From assembly GCA_050313995.1 (NCBI GenBank), contig JBNPMM010000004.1: DNA of 64,000 bases. One strand, 5' to 3'. Both the position numbers and the translations under genes were made by a program. Source of the stretch: JAUMWX01 sp023394215 (lineage in GTDB: Bacteria; Bacillota; Clostridia; Tissierellales; Peptoniphilaceae). Positions within the stretch are counted from its first letter, which is position 1. Every line of letters starts with the position of its first letter. The notes under the pieces are model-generated. The model was not told the origin of the DNA, did not search any database, and saw nothing but the letters and a program-made list of their open reading frames with translations. Below are positions 1 through 6,710 of the stretch, piece after piece.

Positions 1-7
1 GAAAGAT

Positions 8-38
8 AGACTGATTTATCGGTCTTTCTTTTTTTTTG
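8..38 (+). terminator. Intrinsic terminator of a gene left of the window
   Basis: A 7-bp stem (8-14 with 19-25, one T-G wobble) closes a TTTA loop and is followed directly by a long T-tract (26-38). This is a textbook rho-independent terminator reading on the + strand. It presumably ends a gene that lies outside the window. Confidence 0.75.
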
Positions 39-41
39 CAT

Positions 42-260
42 AGAATAAAGGTTCCGGGAGATAAGTGTAGACCTGATTTCTTAAGATAAATTGATGGTAA
101 AATTGGTCGGGGAACTATATATATACCCGGAATAGGAAAACTTGTACTTGCAGGAACGTTGCTATATTTAGGTGCCAAACTGATAACAACTATAGGGCAA
201 GCCACTTATGATCAGATTGTAAGTTGGATGAATGATAAGTATAATAGCAATGATAAATGA
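42..260 (+). pseudogene. Unidentified coding remnant with an in-frame stop
   Basis: One frame can be read from about 42 to the TGA at 258-260, interrupted once by TAA at 87-89. Downstream of the stop it encodes about 56 residues: a glycine-rich start (GRGTIYIPGIGKL), a hydrophobic helix (LVLAGTLLYLGAKL) and a polar tail (DQIVSWMNDKYNS). There is no usable start codon or ribosome binding site. The pattern resembles the C-terminus of a larger secreted or toxin-like protein, but I do not recognise a family. It overlaps the recombinase remnant at 232-399 in another frame, so these are probably scraps joined by deletion. Confidence 0.3.
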
Positions 261-399
261 GTATATAGAAAAAGTAGTAATCCATGAAGCAACAGGAGGA
301 AGAAAAGGCAAAGATAGAAAACAACAAGTCGATGTGTATTTTAATTTTATAGGCAACTGTCAAGTGCCACAGAAAGTTGATATGGAAAAAATGGCTTGA
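232..399 (+). pseudogene. C-terminal remnant of a large serine recombinase (TndX/TnpX type)
   Basis: The frame is open only from just after a TGA at 229-231 to the TGA at 397-399. The encoded tail contains the pattern IEKVVIHEA, then a basic stretch, then QQVDVYFNFIGNCQVP. This is the conserved C-terminal signature (DUF4368-type) of large serine recombinases that move Tn4451/TndX-like elements. The catalytic N-terminal resolvase domain and the recombinase domain, normally more than 400 residues, are absent from the window, so this is a dead fragment. It marks the left part of a decayed mobilizable element whose relaxase, oriT and TnpW-like gene lie downstream. The identification rests on the tail motif alone. 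Confidence 0.7.
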
Positions 400-459
400 A
401 AATGGTAAAATGTTGTTAATTATTCAGAGAGAAAAATTAGAAGTTGTAAGGGTGATTAT

Positions 460-1149
460 ATGAAAATTATTATTATACATGGTCAAAGTCATAAAGGTTC
501 AACATATAATGTTTCAAGAATACTTGCAGATAAATTGGGAGGAGAAGTATCGGAATTTTTTTTACCGAAGGATTTCAATTGTTTTTGTATTGGGTGTGGG
601 AATTGCTTTACCAAAGGAGAGGTCATGTGTCCACATTTCGAACAGTTGCAACCTTTAACAAATGCCATAGACGAGTCGGATATAATTATTCTTGCAAGCC
701 CTGTATATGTATATCATGTTACAGGTTCAATGAAAGCATTTCTTGACCATTATGGTTATAGATGGATGGTTCACCGACCAAGTGAAAGTATGTTTTCAAA
801 ACAAGCTGTCTGTGTTTCAACAGCTGCTGGGGCAGGAACGAAAAAAGCTAATAAAGATATGGCAGATAGCACATTCTTTTGGGGATGTGCTAAAACTTAT
901 AAATTAGGTATTGCAGTTTGGGAAACAGATTGGAAGAGAGTTGACGAGAAGATAAAATCAAAAGTTGACCGCCAAACAACAACTCTTTCGAATAAAATAA
1001 AAAATAACTATACAAAGGTAAGACCTTCAATAAAAACAAGGATTTTATTCAATATTATGAGAATTATTCAAAAAAAGGGATTGAATGAGAGAGATAAGAC
1101 ATATTGGCAAGAGAAAGGATGGCTTGGTAAAAATCGTCCATGGAAATGA
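460..1149 (+). CDS. Flavodoxin-family NAD(P)H-dependent FMN reductase / iron-sulfur-flavoprotein-like
   Basis: A 229-residue protein beginning MKIIIIHGQSHKGSTYNVS, the flavodoxin-like FMN phosphate-binding loop after the first beta strand. Around residues 46-62 there is a cysteine cluster (CIGCGNCFTKGEVMCPH) typical of NADPH-dependent FMN reductase/iron-sulfur flavoproteins of anaerobes. ASPVYVYHVTGSMKAFLDH is the second flavin-contact loop of the family. It probably reduces or transfers electrons through FMN in the cytoplasm; the substrate is unknown. It sits between the recombinase scrap and the mobilization genes, so it is likely cargo of the mobile element. The ATG at 460 follows a weak ribosome binding site (AAGGGTGA). 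Confidence 0.8.
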   Translation: MKIIIIHGQSHKGSTYNVSRILADKLGGEVSEFFLPKDFNCFCIGCGNCFTKGEVMCPHFEQLQPLTNAIDESDIIILASPVYVYHVTGSMKAFLDHYGYRWMVHRPSESMFSKQAVCVSTAAGAGTKKANKDMADSTFFWGCAKTYKLGIAVWETDWKRVDEKIKSKVDRQTTTLSNKIKNNYTKVRPSIKTRILFNIMRIIQKKGLNERDKTYWQEKGWLGKNRPWK

Positions 1150-1211
1150 CAAATCTCCGTTTGTCGAAGTAAAACAATTAAATAAAAACAATAATATAGC
1201 AACTTACAAAA

Positions 1212-1239
1212 CAGTAAATCAAAAGGTTTACTGTTTTTT
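1212..1239 (+). terminator. Hairpin with T-tract, copy 1 of a duplicated leader
   Basis: A 7-bp stem, CAGTAAA (1212-1218) with TTTACTG (1227-1233), is followed by six T residues. The hairpin and its flank (through CTTTG) recur almost exactly at 4456-4484. Each copy sits 30-40 bp upstream of a small gene of the mobile element, so the sequence may act as an attenuator as well as a terminator for the gene before it. Confidence 0.65.
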
Positions 1240-1273
1240 CTTTGCTCAAAATCAAGGAGAAAGGACAGATAAA

Positions 1274-1593
1274 ATGAAAAATATAGATGAAAAAATCTTA
1301 ATGGCAGAAGAAGAAATCAAACAGTTACAAAACAAAAGAAAAAAGCTCATTAGTCAGCAGAAACAGGAAGAACGAAAAAAAGAGATAGACGGCTTTATGA
1401 AAAAGGAGCAGTCTTTGAAAGTATCTTTACCGAAAGCGAGGATTTTACCAAAGACGAATTTTATCAGCTAATCACATTCCCAAATATCAAAGAAGCAATA
1501 AATGAAAAAATCCTAAAAATCATGGAGAAAAGAGAAAAAACGGAAGAAGAAAACATAGAAAAACAAGAGGAAGAAAGCGACACAGAGGAGTAG
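1274..1593 (+). pseudogene. DUF3847 family small protein, frameshifted
   Basis: Translation from ATG 1274 gives MKNIDEKILMAEEEIKQLQN and a basic coiled stretch, the N-terminus of the DUF3847 proteins found next to MobA/MobL relaxases. After the run of seven A residues at 1375-1381 the family continuation lies in the -1 frame: RDRRLYEKGAVFESIF, then KDEFYQLITFPNIKEAI and a glutamate-rich end at TAG 1591-1593. In the original frame the protein stops at 1471 with a nonsense tail. One A appears to have been lost from the run. The sequence A-AAA-AAA in the zero frame is also a possible -1 slippery site, so some full-length product might still be made. The function of the family is unknown; a role near mobilization is inferred from context. 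Confidence 0.7.
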
Positions 1594-1594
1594 T

Positions 1595-1781
1595 CCCTTG
1601 TTTACAAGGGCGCACTTATACACCCTAAAGGGTGTGTGCGTTCTCCGAAGGCTGTTGCAGAGAGCATATCAGCCAACGCTGATACAGGGGAGCTACACTC
1701 CCCTACGGAAATAAATTTCCTACCCCTTGTGTACTTCCAAAAAGAAATCGGATAAAAAACTATCCGATTTTTTTAGGAAGT
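1595..1781 (-). other. oriT: Origin of transfer (oriT) with RSF1010-like nic core and serial hairpins
   Basis: On the minus strand, 1618 to 1606 reads TAAGTGCGCCCTT. This matches the nic core of RSF1010/R1162-type origins (TAAATGCG^CCCT), which places the predicted nick between 1611 and 1610. As in R1162, an inverted repeat (1620-1625 with 1630-1635, loop of 4) lies immediately 5' of the core on the nicked strand. Further hairpins follow: 1595-1600/1605-1610, 1667-1673/1678-1684, 1686-1692/1698-1704, 1707-1712/1715-1720 and a long one at 1733-1781. The relaxase encoded directly downstream is of the MobA/MobL type that acts on such origins, so sequence and context agree. Confidence 0.82.
1733..1781 (+). 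terminator. Long hairpin with embedded terminator upstream of the relaxase
   Basis: The inner stem ATCGGATA (1747-1754) with TATCCGAT (1761-1768), followed by a T-run (1769-1774), looks like an intrinsic terminator. The outer arms ACTTCC (1733-1738) and GGAAGT (1776-1781) extend the pairing to roughly 20 bp with one bulge. Such a large structure just before the relaxase start could stop read-through from the genes to the left or belong to the oriT. Confidence 0.65.
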
Positions 1782-1833
1782 CTTATCCATCGCCACATAA
1801 AAGTATCAGAAAAACGAAAGGGGGTTTTTAGCT

Positions 1834-3294
1834 ATGGCGATATATCATCTCAGTATAAAGATTATCTCAAGAGAAAAAAATAAAAGTGCAGTTGCAGCTT
1901 CAGCTTATCGTAGTGGTGAAAAGATAAAAAACGAATATGACGGCATAGTCCATGACTTTACAAGAAAAGGAGGAATATCCCATACCGAAATTCTATTACC
2001 TCAAAACGCACCACAGGAGTTTTCGGACAGGGGAACATTATGGAATAGCGTGGAGAAAATCGAAAAAAGTAAAAACTCACAGCTTGCAAGAGAAATAGAA
2101 ATTGCCCTACCCCAAGAATTAGACCGAGAAAAACAGATAGAACTTGTTAGGGAATATGTAAAAGAAAATTTTGTAAATGTCGGTATGTGTGCCGATATTG
2201 CCCTACACGATAAAAATGACGAAAACCCACACGCTCATATCTTACTTACCATGCGACCGTTCAACGAAGATACAACATGGGGAGCAAAATCAAAAAAGGA
2301 ATATATCCTTGATGAAAACGGAGAAAAAGTAAAACTCAAAAACGGAAATTACAAAACCAAAAAAATCAATACAGTCGATTGGAATGAGCAAGAAAAAGCA
2401 GAAGAGTGGCGAAAAGCATGGGCAGATATTACCAACAAATATTTGGAAGAAAACAATATACAGGAAAAAGTGGATCACCGTTCTTATCAAAGACAAGGAA
2501 TAGAACAAATACCGACTATTCATTTAGGCGTATCAGCAACACAAATGGAAAAGAAAGGCATAACCACCGACAGAGGAAACATCAACCGAGAAATCAAACA
2601 TCAAAACAAGATATTAAAAGAAATCTCAAGAAGAATAAAAGCCTTGCTAAATTGGATAAGGGAAACTGGAAAAGAGGAAAAAGTAGAAACTGATAATCTC
2701 AAATCCACCCTCCCACCTAAAGAAAATCTGCTATCCGTCTTTGAAAATCTTATCCGTAAAAATGCAGATAACCATAATACAGATTTAGAACAATACATCG
2801 AAAGTTATCAGCTTCTTAAAGAGAAAAACATCACTTCCTTATCCGAGCTAAAAGAAAATATAGTTACTTTAAGAGATAAGAATTACAAGACCACAAGAGC
2901 CATAAAAGATACTGAAAAGAAAACCAATGACAAAGTAGAGCTTATCGACCAAGCAGAAAAATATTTGAAACATAAAGACACCTACAAAGTCTATACTAAG
3001 CTAAAGAAAAACAAACAATATACTTTCTACAATGAACATACCACAGAACTTATTTTGTTTGAAAGTGCCAAGAAATATCTGAAAGAACATTTAGGAGAAA
3101 GCAAGACCTTAAATATATCCAAATGGAAATCGGAAGTTGCCAATATGAAGAAAGAGAAAAATAGCCTATACAATCAAATATTAGAGATACGAGAGGAAGT
3201 AGAACAGGCTGAAAAAATTAAGACTTGTATTGAACAGTTACAGGAACATTCAAAGCAACTAACACAGGTAAAATGGAACGAGTTAGACCTATAA
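1834..3294 (+). CDS. mobA: MobA/MobL-family relaxase (MobQ type)
   Basis: A 486-residue mobilization protein. The N-terminus AIYHLSIKIISR, followed by KSAVAASAYRSGEKI, is the MobA/MobL signature with the nicking-tyrosine region. NPHAHILLTMRPF around residue 130 carries the HxH metal-binding motif. The C-terminal half (about residues 250-480) is lysine- and glutamate-rich and predicted to be helical. The protein nicks oriT and pilots the strand during conjugative mobilization by a helper system; no type IV secretion or coupling genes are present, so transfer would need help in trans. The ATG at 1834 follows a GAAAGGGGG ribosome binding site. The matching origin is immediately upstream. Confidence 0.93.
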   Translation: MAIYHLSIKIISREKNKSAVAASAYRSGEKIKNEYDGIVHDFTRKGGISHTEILLPQNAPQEFSDRGTLWNSVEKIEKSKNSQLAREIEIALPQELDREKQIELVREYVKENFVNVGMCADIALHDKNDENPHAHILLTMRPFNEDTTWGAKSKKEYILDENGEKVKLKNGNYKTKKINTVDWNEQEKAEEWRKAWADITNKYLEENNIQEKVDHRSYQRQGIEQIPTIHLGVSATQMEKKGITTDRGNINREIKHQNKILKEISRRIKALLNWIRETGKEEKVETDNLKSTLPPKENLLSVFENLIRKNADNHNTDLEQYIESYQLLKEKNITSLSELKENIVTLRDKNYKTTRAIKDTEKKTNDKVELIDQAEKYLKHKDTYKVYTKLKKNKQYTFYNEHTTELILFESAKKYLKEHLGESKTLNISKWKSEVANMKKEKNSLYNQILEIREEVEQAEKIKTCIEQLQEHSKQLTQVKWNELDL

Positions 3295-3309
3295 AATCAA
3301 GCGAAAAAA

Positions 3310-3318
3310 TGGTATAAT
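3310..3318 (+). promoter_or_regulatory. Extended -10 promoter for the SnoaL-like gene
   Basis: TGGTATAAT at 3310-3318 is a perfect extended -10 element, about 38 bp upstream of ATG 3356. No convincing -35 is present, which is tolerated by extended -10 promoters. Confidence 0.5.
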
Positions 3319-3355
3319 ATTAAACAAGTATTTGATTTTGGAGGTGCTTAAATTC

Positions 3356-3775
3356 ATGGATGAAAGAGAGAAAATCATTCGTTTATGGTTTGATATGTGG
3401 CTTACACAACAAGACTTAGGAATAGACGATATTTTTTTGGATGATGTGATTTATATTGAGAGTTGGTGTCCTAAGTATGAAAATCGGCAAACAGTAAAGC
3501 ACTGGTTTAATGAGTGGAATACAAGAGGAAAAGTTCTTGCGTGGGATATAAAACAATTTTTTCATAAGGATAATCAAACTATTGTAGAATGGCACTTCAA
3601 AAATAAAATGAATGAGGGGAAAGTTGAAGAATTTGACGGTATCTCTTTGATTGTTTGGACAACCGATAATAAAATCAAAGCATTGAAAGAGTTCGGTTGT
3701 AATTGTAATAATTATAATCCTTACAAAGATAGCGAAACCCCATTATTTAGAGATGAAAAAGTAAATTGGTTTTGA
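3356..3775 (+). CDS. SnoaL-like / NTF2-fold protein
   Basis: A 139-residue protein starting MDEREKIIRLWFDMWL. It has aromatic-rich strands (VKHWFNEWN, TIVEWHFKNKM, FDGISLIVW) typical of the small cone-shaped NTF2/SnoaL (polyketide-cyclase-like) fold. Members bind small ligands or catalyse simple reactions, and the ligand here cannot be told. I chose ATG 3356 because GGAGGTG at 3345-3351 lies just upstream; an in-frame TTG at 3332 precedes that site. It probably forms an operon with the next gene (12-bp gap) and is likely accessory cargo of the mobile element. Confidence 0.7.
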   Translation: MDEREKIIRLWFDMWLTQQDLGIDDIFLDDVIYIESWCPKYENRQTVKHWFNEWNTRGKVLAWDIKQFFHKDNQTIVEWHFKNKMNEGKVEEFDGISLIVWTTDNKIKALKEFGCNCNNYNPYKDSETPLFRDEKVNWF

Positions 3776-3787
3776 GGAGATAAAATA

Positions 3788-4405
3788 TTGATAGAAAGTA
3801 GACCTAAGTTTGATAAAATAATATCGTTTGATGAGTTTAATAAATACTATTGGTATCGTGAAGAACTTTCACAGATATGCAAGTCATTAGGATTAGAATA
3901 TAGAGGCACAAAACAGGAACTCAATTATATTATTGAGCAATACTTTAAGGGCAATTTAATTAAAAAATCATCAATGAAAAATGAAAAGAAGCAAGCGGAA
4001 AATATTACTTTAGATACACCATTACTTGAATGTGGTTTTTCTTTTAATGCAAAGTTCAGAGAATATTTCTCTGTTTTAACAGGTATCTCACCATTTAAAT
4101 TTACTGCTGATATGGCAACAGTTTGGAGAAAAGTAAAAAGAGAAAATGATTTGAGTTTTACAATTCAAGATATGCTAAAAGTTTATTATGGGAAATCGGA
4201 TTATGCAAAGTATGATAATTCGGTCTGTCAATGGAATCAATTTTTAAAAGATTTCTGTGCAGACGAAAATAGTTGCAACTACCCAAACAAATTAAAAGTA
4301 GCTTCTATTCTTTGGAAAGAAGTCAGAAATTCAAAAAATGAAAAAATTTATTCAAAGAATCTTTTGACTGAATATGCCGATAAAATAAAAGAGTATTGCA
4401 AGTAG
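3788..4405 (+). CDS. SAP-domain protein (DUF6434-like)
   Basis: A 205-residue basic protein. Residues 12-52 (FDEFNKYYWYREELSQICK, then LEYRGTKQELNYIIEQYF) form a SAP-like helix-extension-helix motif, a DNA-binding fold. The rest (ECGFSFNAKFREYFSVLTG, YGKSDYAKYDNSVCQWNQF, LWKEVRNSKNEKIYS) matches a conserved but uncharacterised region found in Firmicute mobile elements and genomic islands. It starts with TTG at 3788 behind a GAGGAG site. Pairing with the SnoaL-like gene suggests a two-gene cargo. A role in DNA binding is inferred from the SAP motif only. Confidence 0.7.
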   Translation: MIESRPKFDKIISFDEFNKYYWYREELSQICKSLGLEYRGTKQELNYIIEQYFKGNLIKKSSMKNEKKQAENITLDTPLLECGFSFNAKFREYFSVLTGISPFKFTADMATVWRKVKRENDLSFTIQDMLKVYYGKSDYAKYDNSVCQWNQFLKDFCADENSCNYPNKLKVASILWKEVRNSKNEKIYSKNLLTEYADKIKEYCK

Positions 4406-4455
4406 GATATTTTTAGCTTGCTAAACTAACAATTCAATAAAAGCTAACACGAAAG

Positions 4456-4484
4456 CAGTAAATCAAAAAGGTTTACTGTTTTTT
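4456..4484 (+). terminator. Hairpin with T-tract, copy 2 of the duplicated leader
   Basis: CAGTAAA (4456-4462) pairs with TTTACTG (4472-4478), followed by six T residues. It is nearly identical to 1212-1239, with one extra A in the loop. It sits after the SAP gene and before the TnpW-like gene. Confidence 0.65.
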
Positions 4485-4512
4485 CTTTGTCTAAAAGCGG
4501 AAAGGAGGACAC

Positions 4513-4677
4513 ATGGAAGAAGAAAAAAGAGAGATAAAAGAAGCATCACATAAACAGTTAATAATGGATATTGGAAAGACAAAATATATTGTAAACCTAC
4601 ATTTCAAGCAAGGTACAGGGGAAACATACAAGGATAAAATATTAAAGCTAATCAAGAGAGAAACAGAGAAGATATAA
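4513..4677 (+). CDS. tnpW: TnpW-like transposon-encoded small protein
   Basis: A 54-residue protein: an acidic/basic N-terminus, then LIMDIGKTKYIVNLHF and ETYKDKILKLIKRE. This is the pattern of the TnpW proteins carried by Tn4451-like mobilizable transposons (a short 'LLMTIGNTTYRIGIHF'-type strand pair followed by a helix). In those elements tnpW sits directly before the large serine recombinase gene. Here nothing follows but a truncated acetyltransferase, so the recombinase has been lost from this side. ATG 4513 has an excellent AAAGGAGG site. The function of TnpW is not established. Confidence 0.7.
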   Translation: MEEEKREIKEASHKQLIMDIGKTKYIVNLHFKQGTGETYKDKILKLIKRETEKI

Positions 4678-4709
4678 ATTTGTCAAAGAAATTTCGTTTA
4701 TGTCCTTGA

Positions 4710-5069
4710 CAAATCTTTCCAAATGGGAAAATTATAGGGGAAAGCGTAATAAATGAGATTGATTGGCATTTGAAAAGTGCTAATTTTAGAATCTGCCTTT
4801 ATCGACAAAATGAAAGAGGCAGGGGTATAGGAATATTGGCAACAGAAGTTACTCGAGATTTTGTTTTTGAAGAATTAAAGTTACATCGTCTGGAACTGGA
4901 CGTGTATTCCTTTAATCCAAGAGCGGAGAAGGCGTATTTAAAGGCAGGTTTTAAGCGGGAAGGTGTTTTAAGAGATGCTGTTATGGATGGTGACGAATAT
5001 GCTGATGATATATTGATGTCGATATTGGAAGACGATTGGAAAAAAATCAAAAACTATAAATGTTTATAG
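4710..5069 (+). pseudogene. GNAT N-acetyltransferase (RimL-like), N-terminus missing
   Basis: The reading frame is open from a TGA at 4707-4709 and encodes IFPNGKIIGESVINEIDWHL, then FRICLYRQNERGRGIG with the R/Q-x-x-G-x-G/A acetyl-CoA loop, and the C-terminal RAEKAYLKAGFKREGVLRDA motif of RimJ/RimL-type acetyltransferases. Roughly the first 50-60 residues of a usual ~180-residue protein are absent, and no ATG lies in frame at the beginning. A shorter product from TTG 4770 would lack the first strands of the fold. The break coincides with the end of the mobile-element genes, so insertion or a later deletion probably beheaded a chromosomal gene. Confidence 0.75.
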
Positions 5070-5251
5070 TATCTTTTTTATTAATTGGACTCTAAATTTT
5101 TTATTATACTTTGAAAGCTTATTAAAAAGAAGATTTAGAGGCTAAATTTATTTGATTAGGATTTTAATTAGATGAAAAATATCCTTCTATGTTATATAAT
5201 TATGGTAAAACTAATTTGGCATAAAGGTCAGATTTGCGAAGGGAGTGTGTA

Positions 5252-6262
5252 ATGTCCAAGTTTTCTCTAAGAGATTATTTTGTAAAAGTTTTAAATGGGA
5301 TGGCATTAGGTTTGTTTTCATCCTTAATCATAGGTTTGATATTGAAACAGTTAGGAGCTTTACTGGCTTTATCTACTTTAACAGAGTTCGGTAATATGGC
5401 TCAAAGGCTTATGGCACCGGCTATCGGGGCATCTGTGGCTTTTTCCATAGGGGCACCGGGGATTGTTATAGTGGCATGTATGATAGCGGGGGCTCTTGGC
5501 GGAGGAGCTGTAGCCCAGGTTGACGGCAAGGTGCTGTTAAGCATAGGCGAGCCGGTCGGTGCCTTTGTTTCAGCATTGGTTGCCGGAGAATTAGGAAAGC
5601 TGTGTTTCGGAAAAACCAAGGTTGATATAATAATTGTTCCCGCCATCGTGATTTTTGTGGGGGGAATCATAGGAATTTATGCCAGTCCTGTGATAGCAAA
5701 CTTTATGAATTATATTGGAGAGCTTATAAATTTTGCAACCAAACAGCAGCCTTTTTTTATGGGACTTATAATTTCTGTCGTGATGGGCATAGCCTTGACC
5801 ATGCCTATAAGTTCCGCTGCAATAGGAATAAGTTTAAATCTTGGAGGACTTGCTGCCGGAGCGGCAGTTGTCGGAGGGGCAAGTCATATGTTGGCATTTG
5901 CTGTAGTTTCTTTTAGAGATAATGGATTTTCAGGCCTTATTTCACAGGGACTTGGTACTTCCATGATACAAATATCAAATATTATCAAGAAGCCCCTTAT
6001 AATGCTTCCGGCTATAATCACATCAGCTATATTGGGACCGGTGTCTACTTGTATTTTTAAATTAGAGTCAAGTGCGGTAGGATCAGGTATGGGGACAAGC
6101 GGTCTTGTAGGACCTCTTTCAACTTTGACCGTGATGGGAAATGCTGATTTGTGGAAGATTTTGCTTGTACAGATAGGCTTGCCTATTGTTATATCATTGT
6201 TGATTGCTTCCGTTATGAGAAAATTAGGCTTTATCAAGCCAGGAGATATGAAGTTAAAATAA
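5252..6262 (+). CDS. PTS-type sugar transporter subunit IIC (PTS_EIIC_2 family), orphan
   Basis: A 336-residue, very hydrophobic protein with about eight to ten membrane segments and glycine-rich loops (MIAGALGGGAVAQVDGKVL, GAAVVGGASHMLAFAV, GTSGLVGPLSTLTVMG). These fit the PTS_EIIC_2 family of integral membrane permeases. The usual phosphocarrier domains IIA and IIB are not fused and not encoded nearby, so whether it performs phosphotransfer-linked uptake is unclear. ATG 5252 is preferred: GAAGGGAG lies 7-8 bp upstream, while an in-frame start at 5234 lacks a site. A TATAAT-like box at 5195-5200 may be its promoter. Confidence 0.82.
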   Translation: MSKFSLRDYFVKVLNGMALGLFSSLIIGLILKQLGALLALSTLTEFGNMAQRLMAPAIGASVAFSIGAPGIVIVACMIAGALGGGAVAQVDGKVLLSIGEPVGAFVSALVAGELGKLCFGKTKVDIIIVPAIVIFVGGIIGIYASPVIANFMNYIGELINFATKQQPFFMGLIISVVMGIALTMPISSAAIGISLNLGGLAAGAAVVGGASHMLAFAVVSFRDNGFSGLISQGLGTSMIQISNIIKKPLIMLPAIITSAILGPVSTCIFKLESSAVGSGMGTSGLVGPLSTLTVMGNADLWKILLVQIGLPIVISLLIASVMRKLGFIKPGDMKLK

Positions 6263-6287
6263 TGGGCATTATTTGATAAAGCCCATT
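6261..6287 (+). terminator. Hairpin after the PTS IIC gene
   Basis: AATGGGC (6261-6267, overlapping the stop codon) pairs perfectly with GCCCATT (6281-6287) across a 13-nt loop. There is no T-tract, so it may stabilise the transcript end or attenuate rather than terminate fully. Confidence 0.4.
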
Positions 6288-6320
6288 AATAGTGATAAAA
6301 TTATATAGTTGGAGTAAATT

Positions 6321-6710
6321 TTGAAAACAACGAAAGCAGATAAGATTTTAATAGTAGTTTTATTTTCACTCAGTGTTTTTTTCGCTTTTTATATTACAAA
6401 GTCTCATACCAATGCTGCCAAGAGGTATATAAGCATTCAGGTAAACGGTGAAGAGATAAAGACTGTAGATTTTGTTGAATCTGAGATAGGAAAGACATAT
6501 GAAATTAAAACTAAATTCGGCAGAAACGTGATTGAAATCGGGGATGAGAGGGTGAGAGTAATAGAGGCATCATGCCCGGATCAGATAGACGTAAAACAGG
6601 GATGGATAAGTCAGACTGGAGAACTTATAGTTTGTTTGCCGAACAGATTGATAATTGAAATAAAAAATAAGGATGAAGGCCAGGATGTTATAGATAATGT
6701 GGCTTATTGA
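6321..6710 (+). CDS. NusG domain II-containing secreted/membrane-anchored protein
   Basis: A 129-residue protein with one N-terminal membrane helix (about residues 9-27, ILIVVLFSLSVFFAFYI). It continues into a small beta-rich extracytoplasmic domain (YISIQVNGEEIKTVDF, FGRNVIEIGDERVRVIEASC, QGWISQTGELIVCLPNRLII) of the NusG_II family. Despite the name it is not the transcription factor NusG. In Firmicutes this gene is regularly paired with the Gx transporter that follows here (4-bp overlap), which suggests a joint membrane role. It starts with TTG 6321 after a TTGGAG site. Confidence 0.78.
   Translation: MKTTKADKILIVVLFSLSVFFAFYITKSHTNAAKRYISIQVNGEEIKTVDFVESEIGKTYEIKTKFGRNVIEIGDERVRVIEASCPDQIDVKQGWISQTGELIVCLPNRLIIEIKNKDEGQDVIDNVAY

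Noticed and set aside
1085..1471. A 128-residue gene spanning the end of the flavoprotein gene and the DUF3847 start
   Set aside because: The first 63 codons are out-of-frame readings of the upstream gene and leader; the real start is ATG 1274 and the 3' part is frameshifted.
4770..5069. A complete short acetyltransferase starting at TTG 4770
   Set aside because: Family sequence clearly continues upstream to about 4710 and should extend further; a start at 4770 would cut into the conserved fold, so I call it a truncated pseudogene.
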